A DNA stretch of 64,000 nucleotides. Source: Apiospora phragmitis (taxonomy: Eukaryota > Ascomycota > Sordariomycetes > Amphisphaeriales > Apiosporaceae). The DNA is taken from the NCBI GenBank assembly GCA_038363925.1, contig JAQQWL010000011.1, forward strand, positions 1,612,001 to 1,676,000, in the 5' to 3' direction. Below are positions 13,195 through 24,445 of the stretch, one piece after another; position 1 is the first letter of the stretch, and each line of letters begins with the position of its first letter. Under the pieces are notes generated by a model. It was not told where the DNA came from, made no database searches, and saw only the letters and a list, made by a program, of their open reading frames with translations. The position numbers were made by a program, and so were the translations under genes.

Positions 13195-14406
13195 ATGTCC
13201 CTCGCCTACACCACCAAAACCCACCGCGCCCCCTATCCCCGCATCAACCCCACCCAGACGCCCCTCTCCGCCGCCGACAAAACGGTGCTGATCGTAAGCG
13301 GTTCCGTGGGCATCGGCCGGGACCCGGCTCATCCTGATGGGCCGCCGCGGGGACATGCTGACCGTGGCGGCGGCCGAGCTGAAGGCCCAACAGCAGCAAC
13401 ACCAAGAGAAGAAAAAGCCCGATAACTCCAACGCCGCTGCTGCGGCTGCTCAGATCCTCACCTTCGCGGTCGACGTCACGGACGAGGCCGGCATGGATCG
13501 CGTCTTCGTCGAGATCGAGGAGACATTTGGGGCCAACCACTCCCCTGACGTCGTGATCAACTGCGCGGGGTCTTTGGCGGGCCGCTGAAGCCCCTTGCGA
13601 CCCTCGACAGAGATGAGTTCTCCAAGAACTGGTATGCGAAACCCCCAGCAATCTTGCATCTGGCCCCCTCTTGGAAAAAAATACCAAAAAAATTAGCGGT
13701 TACTAACGTCAACACTCTTCCTTCCCATCCAATCCAGGTGGAACGCCTTCGAAATCAACGTCCGCAGCGCCGCCTCGCTAGCCCATCTCGCCATCCGCCA
13801 CCACCACGCCTCTTCTTCTTCCTCCTCTGCTGCTACTACTGCTACTGATCCAGCTCTCAACGGCGGGCGCGCTCTTCCCGGCCAACGGTGCCCTGCCCAT
13901 GAGCGCCTACGCGGCGAGCAAGCTGGAGGCCATCAAAGTGATGGAGTACGTCGGCGCCGAGACGGACCCGGGCGTGCTGCGCGTCCTGTCGGTGCACCCG
14001 GGCGTCGTGCCCGAGACGGAAGGGGGACGGGCGATGGCGAAGGAGAGCGGGATTGTATGGGAGGGCGATGACAGTAAGTTTTCTCTCCTTTTTCTTCTTG
14101 TTTTCTTGGGTCTCATCACTCCATGGGGCCCGTCCTTAATGGTATCATCTGCAATCTCCTTCAGTGAATAGACAGCAAGGTCCCCTGACTACCTGACAAG
14201 TTAGTGTCTAAGTGCTGAGCTCAATGGAAATAGTCAACCAGCCCGCGCATTTCCTCGTGTGGGCCGCAAGCAAGGAGGCCGAGTTCCTGCGCAACAAGCT
14301 CGTTTTTGCGGCTTGGGATGTCGATGAGCTGGTGGCGCGAAAGGAGGAGATAGCTCACTCGCCAGAGCTTCTCATCGGGCTTAACGGGTTCCCCAGAGCC
14401 ATCTAA
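13195..14406 (+). pseudogene. Short-chain dehydrogenase/reductase, multiply disrupted
   Basis: NAD(P)-dependent SDR fold. Visible: start MSLAYTTKTHRAPYP at 13195, first strand plus cofactor loop TVLIVSGSVGIGR, then directly the second strand LILMGRRGDM; the helix that normally separates these (about 10-12 residues) is missing and the frame changes at 13318-13323. Further on: VDVTDEAG, VINCAG (13555-13566), a second break at the GGGG run 13567-13570, intron 13632-13737 (TACTAAC branch), NAFEINVRSAASLAHLAIRH, a third break near 13845, then LSTAGALFPANGALP and the catalytic YAASK (13913-13927). Intron 14075-14233 leads to a conserved tail ending at 14406. The 454-type single-base breaks could be errors, but loss of the Rossmann helix would inactivate the enzyme. 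Confidence 0.72.
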
Positions 14407-14617
14407 TGCATATCCCGGCAAGAATGATAGAGTTTGATGGGTTGGAGCGGGCTAGATATACGAAAAGATGGGCGCACTCGAGCAACCGCACAGCCCACCG
14501 GTTTCATCTGTCAGTGTTGCTTTCCAGCCACAGTCGAGAGCCCTCGTATACTATATAATGCACGAAAATTGTATGCGAAATCCCAGATATTTAGTTTACA
14601 AAGCTCTACCATCCTAT

Positions 14618-16366
14618 CTACCATCCCTCCACCACCCTAGCATGTACATGCAGCCCCTTGGCCGGCCTCGCCGTAATGCCGCCCTTGATGAGCATGTTCT
14701 TCTCATCGTACTCCCTCTTGACCGCGAGCTCGAACTCGAAGCGGCCGATCCAGGCCGCCAGCAGACAGGCGAACTCGGCCTTGGAGAAGGCCTGCCCGAT
14801 GCAGCTCCGGGGCCCGTGCAAGAAAGTCAAAAAGGCGTAGTTGCTCGCGCTCGCCGCCTTGTTCTTGTTGTTGCCATGCTCGTCCTTGGCCAGCCAGCGC
14901 TCCGGGTTGAAGACGGCCGCGTCGGCGCCCCAGAGCTCCGTGCTGTAGTTGATGGCCCACGGGCAGATGATGACGCGCGTGCCCTTGGGCACGTGCTCGC
15001 CCATGACCACGGTGTCGACCATGGGCTCCCGCACCGTTAGGGGCACGGGGGCGTAGTACCGCAGGGTCTCGTTGCACACGGCGTTGAGGTACGGCAAGTG
15101 GTCGATGTCCAGGCTGGAGACGGTGCTGCTGTCGGAATCCATGGACGGCAGATTCTCCCGGATCTCCTGTCGTAAACGAGATTGGACTTCGGGATGCAGA
15201 CAGAGCATATAGATCGCCCAAGTCATGGCAGAAGCTGTTGTCTCGTGGCCGGCGGCCAGGAAAGTCATCAGCTGGTCTATGAGTTCCGAGTCCGAGAAGC
15301 TACCGGACTCGATAGCAACAGACAGGATATCCACGTCCGTGGGCTCTTTCCGGGCCAACTTTCCGCGCTTCTCCTGGATGAGGTCGCTGCACACCGCGCG
15401 GATGGTTCTCGCAGCCAAAGCAATATCGTCGTTACGTTTGACCGGAATACGATTAGTAATCCAGGTCGGTATAAACAGTCCCAGGATGCCTAGGATGCGA
15501 GCCTGCTTCGACGGCCGGAAGAGAACGCGGTAACGTGAACTCAGCTCGTTGTCAGGATTGTGGATAGCCCCGAAATCTCGACCAAGTCCGGCCACGCCAA
15601 TAATATCAAGGGTGGCTCTTGACGCCCAGTCGCTGACTTCGAAGGAAGCCCAGCCCTTCGGTATCAATGTTTCGACACCCTCCACACCATTCTGAGCAGC
15701 CGCTAGCTTGTTAACTCCGTCATTAACATCCTTAGTCATGGCCTGGATTGCTTCGCGGCTTTTCTGCCAGAAAACCGGATACAGGTCCTTAATATGCCGA
15801 AACGCGAACGCAGGCATGAGATTTCGGCGTTGAACTTTATGCTGATCTCCTTCAGCCAAGAGAACCCCTATGCCTAGAATTCGCCCTATCGAATTCCTAA
15901 CCTGAGAGGGCTTCTCAAAGTCATAGCTCCGTGTGACAAGGACATCTGCCAGTGCCTTGGGAGAAGTTGGCATTATGCGCTCCTGGTTGAACATACCGGT
16001 GTACCGGATAAGGCCATTGTTGGGTATGGTGTTTATCCTGATCAAGGTCAGTGTTCGAACTCCATCATGATGTAGCAAATCGTAAACATACCATTCTCTC
16101 ATGGGAATACCCGTAGGCTTCGCAGCTATTTCGGCGAAGTGGCCATTCCAAAACGAGCCACCGGATGGACTAGGCAGATGACGGAGTGGCGAGAAGAGTT
16201 TGGGGTAAAGAAGAATGGTCCAGGCAACCCAGAGGAAAAGCCCGGAAAGCCAAAGACCGCAGAACGTCCTGATAAAACCGGAAAAGGACCATACGGTCTG
16301 GCGTGACATCAGCACATACGCAATGACAGCAGCCGCGGCCGTGAGAGGCCGCCAAGCCAGCGCCAT
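14618..16366 (-). CDS. Cytochrome P450 monooxygenase
   Basis: Haem-thiolate monooxygenase of the endoplasmic reticulum. A single intronless frame of 582 residues from ATG 16366; an in-frame ATG lies 44 codons further upstream (16498), but the chosen start puts a hydrophobic anchor (MALAWRPLTAAAAVIAYVLM and a second segment) at the N-terminus, followed by the Pro-rich hinge PLRHLPSPSG. Class hallmarks are all present: I-helix AAGHETTAS, K-helix ETLR, PERW, and haem loop FLHGPRSCIG with the ligand Cys at about residue 522. Overall it resembles the CYP3/CYP4-like fungal clans, but I cannot name the family or substrate. It is convergent with the broken SDR (211 bp between) and divergent from a 6PGDH-like gene, so a small catabolic or secondary-metabolism remnant is possible. 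Confidence 0.92.
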   Translation of the reverse strand: MALAWRPLTAAAAVIAYVLMSRQTVWSFSGFIRTFCGLWLSGLFLWVAWTILLYPKLFSPLRHLPSPSGGSFWNGHFAEIAAKPTGIPMREWYVYDLLHHDGVRTLTLIRINTIPNNGLIRYTGMFNQERIMPTSPKALADVLVTRSYDFEKPSQVRNSIGRILGIGVLLAEGDQHKVQRRNLMPAFAFRHIKDLYPVFWQKSREAIQAMTKDVNDGVNKLAAAQNGVEGVETLIPKGWASFEVSDWASRATLDIIGVAGLGRDFGAIHNPDNELSSRYRVLFRPSKQARILGILGLFIPTWITNRIPVKRNDDIALAARTIRAVCSDLIQEKRGKLARKEPTDVDILSVAIESGSFSDSELIDQLMTFLAAGHETTASAMTWAIYMLCLHPEVQSRLRQEIRENLPSMDSDSSTVSSLDIDHLPYLNAVCNETLRYYAPVPLTVREPMVDTVVMGEHVPKGTRVIICPWAINYSTELWGADAAVFNPERWLAKDEHGNNKNKAASASNYAFLTFLHGPRSCIGQAFSKAEFACLLAAWIGRFEFELAVKREYDEKNMLIKGGITARPAKGLHVHARVVEGW

Positions 16367-18102
16367 GTCGTCCTGGACTGATGTATCTTCCTGGAATAGG
16401 CGGAGTGAACGGGAACAGATGAGGCGATGGGAGTATGGCTCAGAAAGAAATAAGGTGAGTAAGGTTAAATTGATCGTGGGGGTGAGAATCCTCAACACAT
16501 CAACCCGGCTTGATGGGTCGGCCGTTGTCGTAACCGGACTATAACCTAGTAGCTTTCCGAAACAGCCCCCGTAAAGCTTGTCGTGTTAGACTAATGTTAT
16601 AATTAGCAACTAGGAGTGTGACTTAAAACCATGTCCCTGGAAGCGGCTATTTATGTATGATTATCAGAGGTTTGAGTAGCAGGAGAGGTGGTGTTTGCAT
16701 CAACCGGCATCGACGGCCTTTTGCTCAACCAATGCAATATCGCTGGCTGGCTGGTACGGGGGGGGGGGGAGGCGATGATTGCGTTCCATGCAATGAGACA
16801 AGCTGAAAGCCCCCACGTAGCGTCGACTAGGCATATCCACTCGCTAGTGTGACATCAAATAGAATCCATACAGTTCAACTGGTTCATACACCCTACGCCG
16901 CCCTGCGCCTGTGTAGCTCAGTTCTGCGTCATGGTAATAAGCCAATGATGGCTTACAAGGCATGTCCCTGGCGAGCCGGGCCTTGAACTGGTGATAGAGT
17001 ACACATTCATCACACCTTTGAGCTCGACGCAACGCAGCAACAACAGGTGTCATCTCATCTTCATCATGGCCTGGCCGAGCCAATTTGGCCGTGGGGATCC
17101 AAAGACGACGGGTATGCCCAAATAAGGACATGGCAGAAGAATAATTTGTTTCGGCCAGAGCAGGACTCGGCAAGCCAATGAAATCTAAGCGATGGTAAGA
17201 ATGCAGGGGCTAGCGAAGTACATGCCAAATGGGGAAATACGCTGTAGCCCACTGGGGACGGCGGGTGTAACGGGTGGCTACGGAAGGTATGCAGCCAAGC
17301 AGCCAGCCCTTCGCGACTATGTCTAGTTCTAGGCAAGCAGGTCAATTGTGAAATCGATCCAAGACGGGAAGATGAAGTCGTTAATATGAACTGTCCTGAC
17401 CTGTCACCTTCAATCGTATACCGGTGGCCGTAGGTATTACCCGATAGCGAAAGCGATAGCGGAAGCGGAAGTGGGCAACGGCTTGCTAATGTTGCAATGT
17501 TCCTACTAATACCCCGCTATTCCCCAAACTGGAGGGGCATCAATGAAGAAGGAATCCGGAAGAGGACACATTGATGTTCTGCTACATAGACCACAGCACC
17601 ATCGGCGTGTTTCAAAACAGGCACTGAGTCAATCATTCATTTGTACAGGCATCTGTTGGCCGGAACAGCTACCGGCAACTTAAACAAGGCGCACGATAAT
17701 ACCCAGGCCGAGGGAGGTCCCTAAGTCATTGACAAAGGGACGCCGTAAGTGAATGTTCAAGGCTAAGAACACGACGGTGCATCAATATGAGTCTGGACTT
17801 CGAGGAATTTCAGAAACAACGGTCCGAGTGAAATGTAGATAGATAAACAGAAGGAGCAGTTGTAGATATGTTGATTACTTGGATAAGTAGACGGCCTTGC
17901 TGGATGACAAATCCGTGATGCGCCAAAGGCGAGTCATCGCCTGAATCGCTTCATGACAATCAAACATTCGAAACCATAGCCCTAGGTAGTGATCAGTGAC
18001 ACCTAGCCAGTCGAACTTCGTAGTATTTCCTTTATCTCACTACACCAAGACTTACCTATTCACCTTGTGCAATACCACACCACACCACACCAACCAGCGA
18101 AG
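16367..18102. promoter_or_regulatory. Divergent spacer, P450 / 6PGDH-like gene
   Basis: 1.7 kb between two start codons. No supported coding region. Contains a 12-base G run (16758-16769). Both promoters must lie here; no specific site identified. Confidence 0.4.
16758..16769 (+). repeat. Homopolymer run, G x 12
   Basis: Uninterrupted twelve-G tract in non-coding DNA, possibly G-quadruplex-prone or simply slippage-prone. Confidence 0.9.
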
Positions 18103-19181
18103 ATGTCCGCGCCCGCACCCTTAGCCAAGATCGGCATTCTGTCCATTGGGGACATGGGCATGGGCATAGCCAAGCTCCTAATCGCGAAAGGGTTCGCCGT
18201 AGCGACGAACTGCAAAGGCCGCAGGTACGTACATCAAAATAAAGAGAAACACAAGAAGTGAATGAATATTAGACTTTGAAATGCTAAACAACATCCCATC
18301 ACAGCCAAGAAACCATCGACCGCGCCCAAGCCGCCCACGTCGAGGTCCTCAAGTCCGACGTCGAGCTCACGGACGCCTGCTCTGTGATCCTGTCCGTAGT
18401 CCCGCCGCGCGACGCCCTGGCGACGGCGACGCGCGTCGTCGAGTCCCTGGTCGGCCTCTCGCAGCGGGACGCCGGCCCGCTCTACCTCGTGGACCTGAAC
18501 GCCGTGGCGCCCTCGACAGTGCGCCAGACGGCGGAGCTGGTGGCCAAGTCGCGGGCGCCGATCCGGTTCGTCGACGGCTGCATTCTGGGAGGCCCGCCGT
18601 CGCTCAAGAAGTCCGCCGAGGAGGGCTCCTCCTCCTCCGACGCCGACGCGGACATTAGCAAATCCTGGAGCCGGCCCAGCATACCGACCTCAGGCCCGCA
18701 CAAGCTCTCCGACATCGGCGGGTACGGCGAAACCCTAGCCGCGACCCTGAACACGCGGCACATCTCCCCCGAGGTGGGGGCCGCGAGCGGCCTGAAGATG
18801 TGCTTCGCGAGCACGACCAAGGGCTTCACGGCGCTAGCGATCCAGTCCTTCACGACAGCCCAAAAACTCGGGGTGCTAGACGAGCTGAAGCAAGAACTCG
18901 CCGACCGCGGCGCGTGGGAGCGGGCCGCCGGCGGCGTCACCGCCATGGCGCCCAAGGCCTACCGGTGGGTCCGGGAGATGGAGGAGATCGCCCGCACGTT
19001 CGAGGAGGACGGCGGGTTCGCCCCGGACTCCTTCACCGGCGCCGCCAAGGTGTTCCAGGCCGTGGCCGACTCCGAGCTGGGCAACGAAAAGATCGGGAAG
19101 CGGAAGAGGGGCACCACTGTCGAGGACGTCACCGAGGTCCTGTCCGAGGGGATGGACAAGAGGAAGAAGAAAAATGTTTGA
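18103..19181 (+). CDS. 6-phosphogluconate-dehydrogenase-like NAD(P)-binding protein (DUF1932 type)
   Basis: Beta-hydroxyacid dehydrogenase superfamily member of unknown substrate. Exon 1 is 18103-18224, intron 18225-18304 (GTACGT...CAG), exon 2 18305-19181; 332 residues. The N-terminal Rossmann half starts KIGILSIGDMGMGIAKLL (a variant dinucleotide loop) and includes VILSVVPP and the VDLNAVAP strand. The C-terminal helical domain contains LKMCFASTTKGFTALAIQSF, equivalent to the substrate-binding helix with its lysine, and matches the DUF1932 arrangement. A Ser/Asp-rich insertion (about residues 165-190) and a Lys/Arg-rich C-terminal tail (KRKRG, KRKKKN) are unusual; the tail could act as a nuclear or nucleic-acid-binding patch, but that is speculation. 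The reading frame is intact. Confidence 0.82.
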
Positions 19182-19676
19182 GGCGGCACGAAGTAAAACT
19201 ATCGAACAGTGGTATTGGCGTCTTTATCTTAGTGACAACCACCTACTAGAATGAAGTCCAGGTTTGAATGTTAGAGATCCAACCTGGTCTCACATCGACG
19301 AACGAGTTTCAGATCAATTCACTACACCAAACTCCAAACGAGCTTATAGAGCAACTTGATCTTGAGCAAGACATCTTCCGGGATAGACATGACATAGCAC
19401 GCATACACAGTAGAGGACATACCAACAATCTATAGTGGTTCACTTAGAGAGCAGGCGAAAACATTGATTACCAAAAATGTTTGTCATTTATTTTATTGGC
19501 CTAGAACCCACCTGCGCCATGCGAGTGAACTGAAATCACACCTTACTGAGTAAAATCACAACGCCTGATAATATAGTAGCAAGCATAGTATAAACTATGA
19601 AATCGCAGCTTGCTGTGAACCTGAACGCATTTTTCTTTTCATGCCAAATACACCCGTTGACCCTTGTCCTGATCAC
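19182..19676. other. Convergent spacer, no gene seen
   Basis: 495 bp between the 3' ends of the 6PGDH-like gene and calnexin; only 3' UTR sequence expected. Confidence 0.6.
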
Positions 19677-21682
19677 CTAAGACTGGCTCCGTGTCGAGCG
19701 CTTGTTCACCTCGTTCTTCACGTTCTCAGCGCCAGTGGCAACGGCCTCGGCGGCCTTGTCCTTGGCATCCTTGGCCTTCTCCTTAGCGTCGCCGGCAGCC
19801 TTCTTGACGGGAGCGGGGGCTGAGCCACCCATGGACAGGGCTCCGATGAGGGCAAGGAGGGTGACGACGAGACCACCGATGGCGGTGGGAACCTCGGGAA
19901 CGAACTTCATAGCCTCAACAGGATCGTTCTGGGCAATGGTGTAGAAGAGATCCCACTTCTCCTTGATGTAGAAGACGGGGTCGTCCAAGAACTTCAGGTC
20001 AGAAGGAGACTTGGGCTTATCATCGGCCTTGGGCTTGTCAGCAAGCTCGAGAAGCTGCTCCTGGGGGTGCTTAAGACCGAAGGTCTCCTCGGCGAGCTTG
20101 TTAGCGTCCTCAACGGAGTGGCCAATGTAGATGTTGTCGAACAACATGTTGTTCTGCATGGTCCAGATCTCGAATCCGATCTAGGAAATAAGTCAGCAAC
20201 ACATATTTGCTTGTTGGGTTACGGAACAATAACTTACAGCACCCATAGGCTCAAAGTTGGCAGGGGTCTTGTCCTCGAAGTAGTCGGGGTTCTTGATCTT
20301 GCGAGGAGCCCAGACACCCTTGTAGGCAGGGTTGTCAACGTAAGCAGCGGTCCACTTGCCCTTGTACTCGGGGTTCTTCTTCATGGGCTTGGTCCAGGGG
20401 CCGCAACCGGAGGCGTCGGCACACTTGGGGTTGGGAACGGTAGGGGGGATCCAGTCACCATCCTCCTCATCATCCCAGTCCTCGGGCTTCTGAGCCTCAG
20501 GGTCGGGGACGGTAGGGGCTCGCTCTCAAGCCAGTCCTCGGGCTTGGTGGCCTCCTCGTCGACGATCTCGTAAGGGGCATCCTCATCCCAGTCCTCAGGC
20601 TTCTTGGCCTCGGGGTCGGGGATACGGGCGTCATCAACCCAGTCTTCTGGCTTGGAGTCCTTAGGGTCGTCAATCTCCTTCTCAGGGTTGACCGAGGGCG
20701 CGAAGTCCTCAAAGAGGCTGCCCTCCTTGACCTGCTCATTGTTCTGCTTGATAGCATAGGTCTGGTTAGGGTGAACAATGAGGGTGTACAGCTCGGTTGT
20801 CTTGGCGATACGAGCGGTGGGAGGGCTCTTGAGATGCTTCTCCTCGTAGTCGCCAGTCTTGGGGTTCTTGTGGTTGAAGATGAAGTGAACCTTGTTGGTG
20901 TGGCCGCACTTGTCGGGGCCGAACATGATGACATAAGGAGTCGTGTTTGCGAACTCATCCTGGTGGAGAGCCTTGTTCTCACGAAGGAGCTTGAGGTAAG
21001 CACCACCGCACTCGAGGCCGTCTATAGTAAAGAATGTGTCAGTAGAAATCTTGACATGGCAAGGCGTGCTTTCGACTTACTCTGAAGCTTAACCTCGTAC
21101 TGGACGACAAGAGTCTTGCCCTTGTTGTCAATCTTCTTGGGGAATTTAGCCGAGATGGCGTGGTGAGCAGCGGGGTTCTTGACAACAAGACCCTTATCAC
21201 CCTCCATGCCCTTGTAGACCACGGGCTCCTCAACAGCCCACTCGCCAACATAGGCCCACTCCTCTTCAGCGTTGTCGGCGCCCTTCATGTCCTTCTTGGC
21301 GTGCGAAGGCTTCCAGCGCTTCTCCCAATCGTCGGTGAACTGCTCAAGGAAGGGAGCCTTGAGCTTTGTGGGCTAGATGGAAACTGGTGGTTAGCTTCAG
21401 GTTGACAAACAAAAATTGTCGGATATCGCCGAGTAGGTCAATGAGTCGGCAAGCAGGTCAATGAGTCGGCGAGCAACAGGGGATCGGCGAGAGACAGGAG
21501 GTCGGCGAGGACATAGGATTCATACTCACAGTGAATGTAGGCAGGTTAGCTGCGGCTGCGGTCGTGGCAGCCTCGGCCGCAGTCGAGCTCTCATCCTTGA
21601 GCACCTTCTGGGGATCATCGGCGAGTGCAGCGCCGAAGAAGAAGGCAGCCGCCCAAGCAATGGTGGCAGGGCTGAACTTCAT
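19677..21682 (-). CDS. clxA: Calnexin, ER lectin chaperone
   Basis: ER membrane chaperone binding monoglucosylated N-glycoproteins. Exons 21530-21682, 21081-21372, 20238-21021 and 19677-20180; introns have GTGAGT/GTAAGT donors. Signal peptide [21 protein letters not shown]; globular lectin domain with [14 protein letters not shown] (joined over intron 2) and [17 protein letters not shown]; the P-domain arm with repeats of the KPEDWD type and GxW repeats ([14 protein letters not shown]); then [19 protein letters not shown], one membrane helix ([16 protein letters not shown]) and a charged cytosolic tail. The exon sum is one base short of a multiple of three: the frame breaks inside the P-domain at the GGGG run 20515-20518, where one added base restores the repeat and yields about 577 residues. 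Probably an assembly error in an otherwise normal gene. Confidence 0.92.
21435..21470 (+). repeat. Tandem 20-bp repeat inside calnexin intron 1
   Basis: The 16-mer AGGTCAATGAGTCGGC occurs at 21435-21450 and again at 21455-21470 with a 4-base spacer. Degenerate GTCGGCGAG/ATCGGCGAG copies continue to about 21511, so much of the 157-nt intron is a decaying tandem repeat. Confidence 0.85.
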
Positions 21683-23254
21683 GGTGAAGTTTGTGAGGTG
21701 TTGTTATGAAGTAGGTGGTGAAACAACAATTGGAGGGAGCAAAGCAAGAGGATTTGACCAGCGAGCTGTAGCTGTCCCAACGGGGAGCTTGTCGGGTCAG
21801 ATGGGGCTAAAACAGACAAGCAGGTTGGGGATGTTCGACTTCTCCTTGGATGGGAAAAGGAAATATAAAATGCACCCAGCGCTCTGCGATCAAAGGGATG
21901 TTTGATGGCGAGAGAGGAGGAAAAAGTGGTGAAAGTTTCCTGAAGTTGTGGTAATCCCAATAAGTATGCTTTATCTGCTGGTGCTGCTCCTCCCGCTTCA
22001 CTGGATGGCAGTTTGCAACAACGTGGCCAGATTGGTCCCCTTCTGAGAGCTTCCGTCGGGCCCGCTCTCACTAACAGTAGCTGTATTCAATGGAAACAGC
22101 CTAGGTTGGCCTACCCATAAGCCTGCGGTTGGCCCGTGCTCCACTAAAGCTCACTCCTGGTGCGGGGATCCTATCCACTTTGATGAATTCATTCACCACG
22201 AGCCGGCAGCCCTTCGCTCATCTGTCATTGATACGAGATACACCTTATGTGTCATGTTGGTTCAAACCTCATTCCATCCATTCAAGACGCCTCAGGCCAA
22301 TGGCCCATCCATGCTATATTGACCTTTGGATGTTATATAGGTTGGCTGAGGTGTTTGGTTCATTTTCACCTGTGCCACCCCCAACTGTTTTCTTTGATCT
22401 TGTAGCACAAGAGGCTGGCTACAGTGCAGCTTACTATTTGGAGCAACCGGGGCTGAACTCTTTTTGCACTACTCATTGAACTGCGGCACTGCCCAGCGTT
22501 GAGATGCAGAAGGATGTATGCTACGGGCCACAGCAGACGGTATTAATATTCCAGTAATACTGGATAATACTGGAGGTACTTTTTCTATATTTGTTCGGTT
22601 GTCATACATCCATACCTCCATACGTGATACCACCAGGTAGGTATCCTGGTACGACCCCAGATCATTCAAATTTCATCAAATACCCTGAAGATCAGTCAGT
22701 CCCCCAAGTCCTCAACCATTCTAGCACCTTCCAAAGTTAACAGGTTGGCATGTAACACCATTGAATGCATTACTAGGAGTGGGTTTGCTTCGAATCTTAT
22801 CATCTTCATTAGGCCTCGACAAACTCAATCGCACACTTTTGACAAGCTGCCAAGTAAGTATGTACTGGCCACCTGTCCATATTCCAGGGGCTTGACAGCA
22901 TCACACCAAAGCGAGCAGGTACATAGGTGCAACCACACGAATAAGTGATTTCCTCTAGGACTCCCCCAGGACTCCTCCAGGACGGCTCTTATGCACGGGC
23001 TTCTGCCGGCGATGGTTTAGGTATTTGGAGATCGCGTCGTCTCATTCCGAGCCAATCACGGCCTTCACAATCCTGAAATGCGGGTGGATCACCCTAAGCA
23101 TACAACGTCGGGTCTTTCGAATTTAGCCTCGACCCAAGTTTCAAAAATGGCCTTGGTAAACTGCCAGAGCCGAGCCGAGGACTTGTGAATTATTGACCAT
23201 TATCATCAATCAATTAACAGCTACCGGATTTGAGAGATCTAGCTACGTGGCAAG
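21683..23254. promoter_or_regulatory. Divergent promoter region, calnexin / MDE1
   Basis: 1.6 kb between two start codons. No supported gene. A perfect 13-bp palindrome, CCAGTAATACTGG, lies at 22551-22563. An unfolded-protein-response site for calnexin would be expected near 21700-22000, but I could not identify one with confidence. Confidence 0.4.
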
Positions 23255-24263
23255 ATGAGCAAGAGGCCCGAAGGATCGCTTGATTCCCAAATGCCGGATG
23301 CCGACCAGAAGCGTCGCCGTCTTAAAATTTCGGAAAATGGCGATAATGCACATCTAGTCCACCCCGAGCCGCATGATCATGACCACCCAGCAAACTTAAT
23401 TCCCTCACTGTGTGCCAAATTTTGGACCCTGGGATGGGTGACAGGCACGGGTGGTGGTTGTTCAATCCGTGATGAGTAGGCCGATTCCCCCTCTTTTCCT
23501 ATCACTGAGTGTTGCACAATCACGCCGCTATTCTTGGCACAGCGGGCGGTCATGTTATGTCTTACTGGACGAGAACTGTTGCTGACTTTGCATCGGCAGC
23601 GATCTGGTCTGGGTAGCGCCTTCGGGCGTCCAGAAGGAGCTCATGAAGAGTTCGGATCTGTTTGTGCTCTCAGTTGCGCAACAGACGGACCCCAAGAACC
23701 GGGTCTACCTGCACAAGCCGCCGGCCGGCCGGCCCTCGCAGTGCACCCCCCTTTTCATGGCCGCCTTCACCAAGCGTGGGGCTGGATGCTGCATCCACAC
23801 GCACTCTCACTGGGCCGTGCTGGTGACCTTGATCCTAGAGAGCCAAGGCCCTGAAAAGGACAAGGTTTTCGAGATCAACAACATCGAGCAGGTCAAGGGG
23901 TTCGGCCGGGGTCACCAGAAGCAAGGCAACCTGGACTACCATGATACCCTGCGCATTCCGGTCATCGAGAACACTTCGCATGAGGAGGACCTCACCGAGT
24001 TTCTCGAGGAGGCCATGGAGAAATACCCGGATACGTATGCAGTCCTTGTTCGGCGACATGGCGTCTACGTCTGGGGGGATAACGTCCACAAGGCCAAGAC
24101 CATGTGCGAGAGGTAAGTCAGGCTTCTTATAATCATGCGTGAGTAGTATGCTAATCGCAAATTCAGTCTTGACTATCTGTTCCAATTGGCTGTCGAGATG
24201 AAGCAACTTGGTCTTCCGTGGATCAGCAACGTCTCCAAAGTGGTCACATCCTCCGGAAGATAG
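23255..24263 (+). CDS. MDE1: Methylthioribulose-1-phosphate dehydratase (class II aldolase fold)
   Basis: Methionine-salvage enzyme that dehydrates 5-methylthioribulose-1-phosphate. Exons 23255-23475, 23600-24112 and 24167-24263 (introns 124 and 54 nt) give 276 residues. After a short basic leader ([10 protein letters not shown]) the fold starts at [20 protein letters not shown], then [10 protein letters not shown] and, across intron 1, [13 protein letters not shown]. Zinc ligands are seen as [12 protein letters not shown] (two His) and a third His in [30 protein letters not shown] is the usual substrate loop. The end, [18 protein letters not shown], is typical. Length fits eukaryotic MtnB/Mde1 proteins. 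Cytosolic. The gene is intact. Confidence 0.94.
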
Positions 24264-24445
24264 GTAGAGAGCAATAATCATTATACTAAGATTCTCCAGG
24301 TTTATCCCAAAATGTTCATTATGAAACTGTATTATAAACGACCCCGCGCTCCCTTATACCAAGGATATTCATTTGCTAGTCCGAAAACATTAAATAGCGT
24401 ATAGCCCTCCACAGCTTCTGTCCGTCCAAAACATCCACTTATCGA

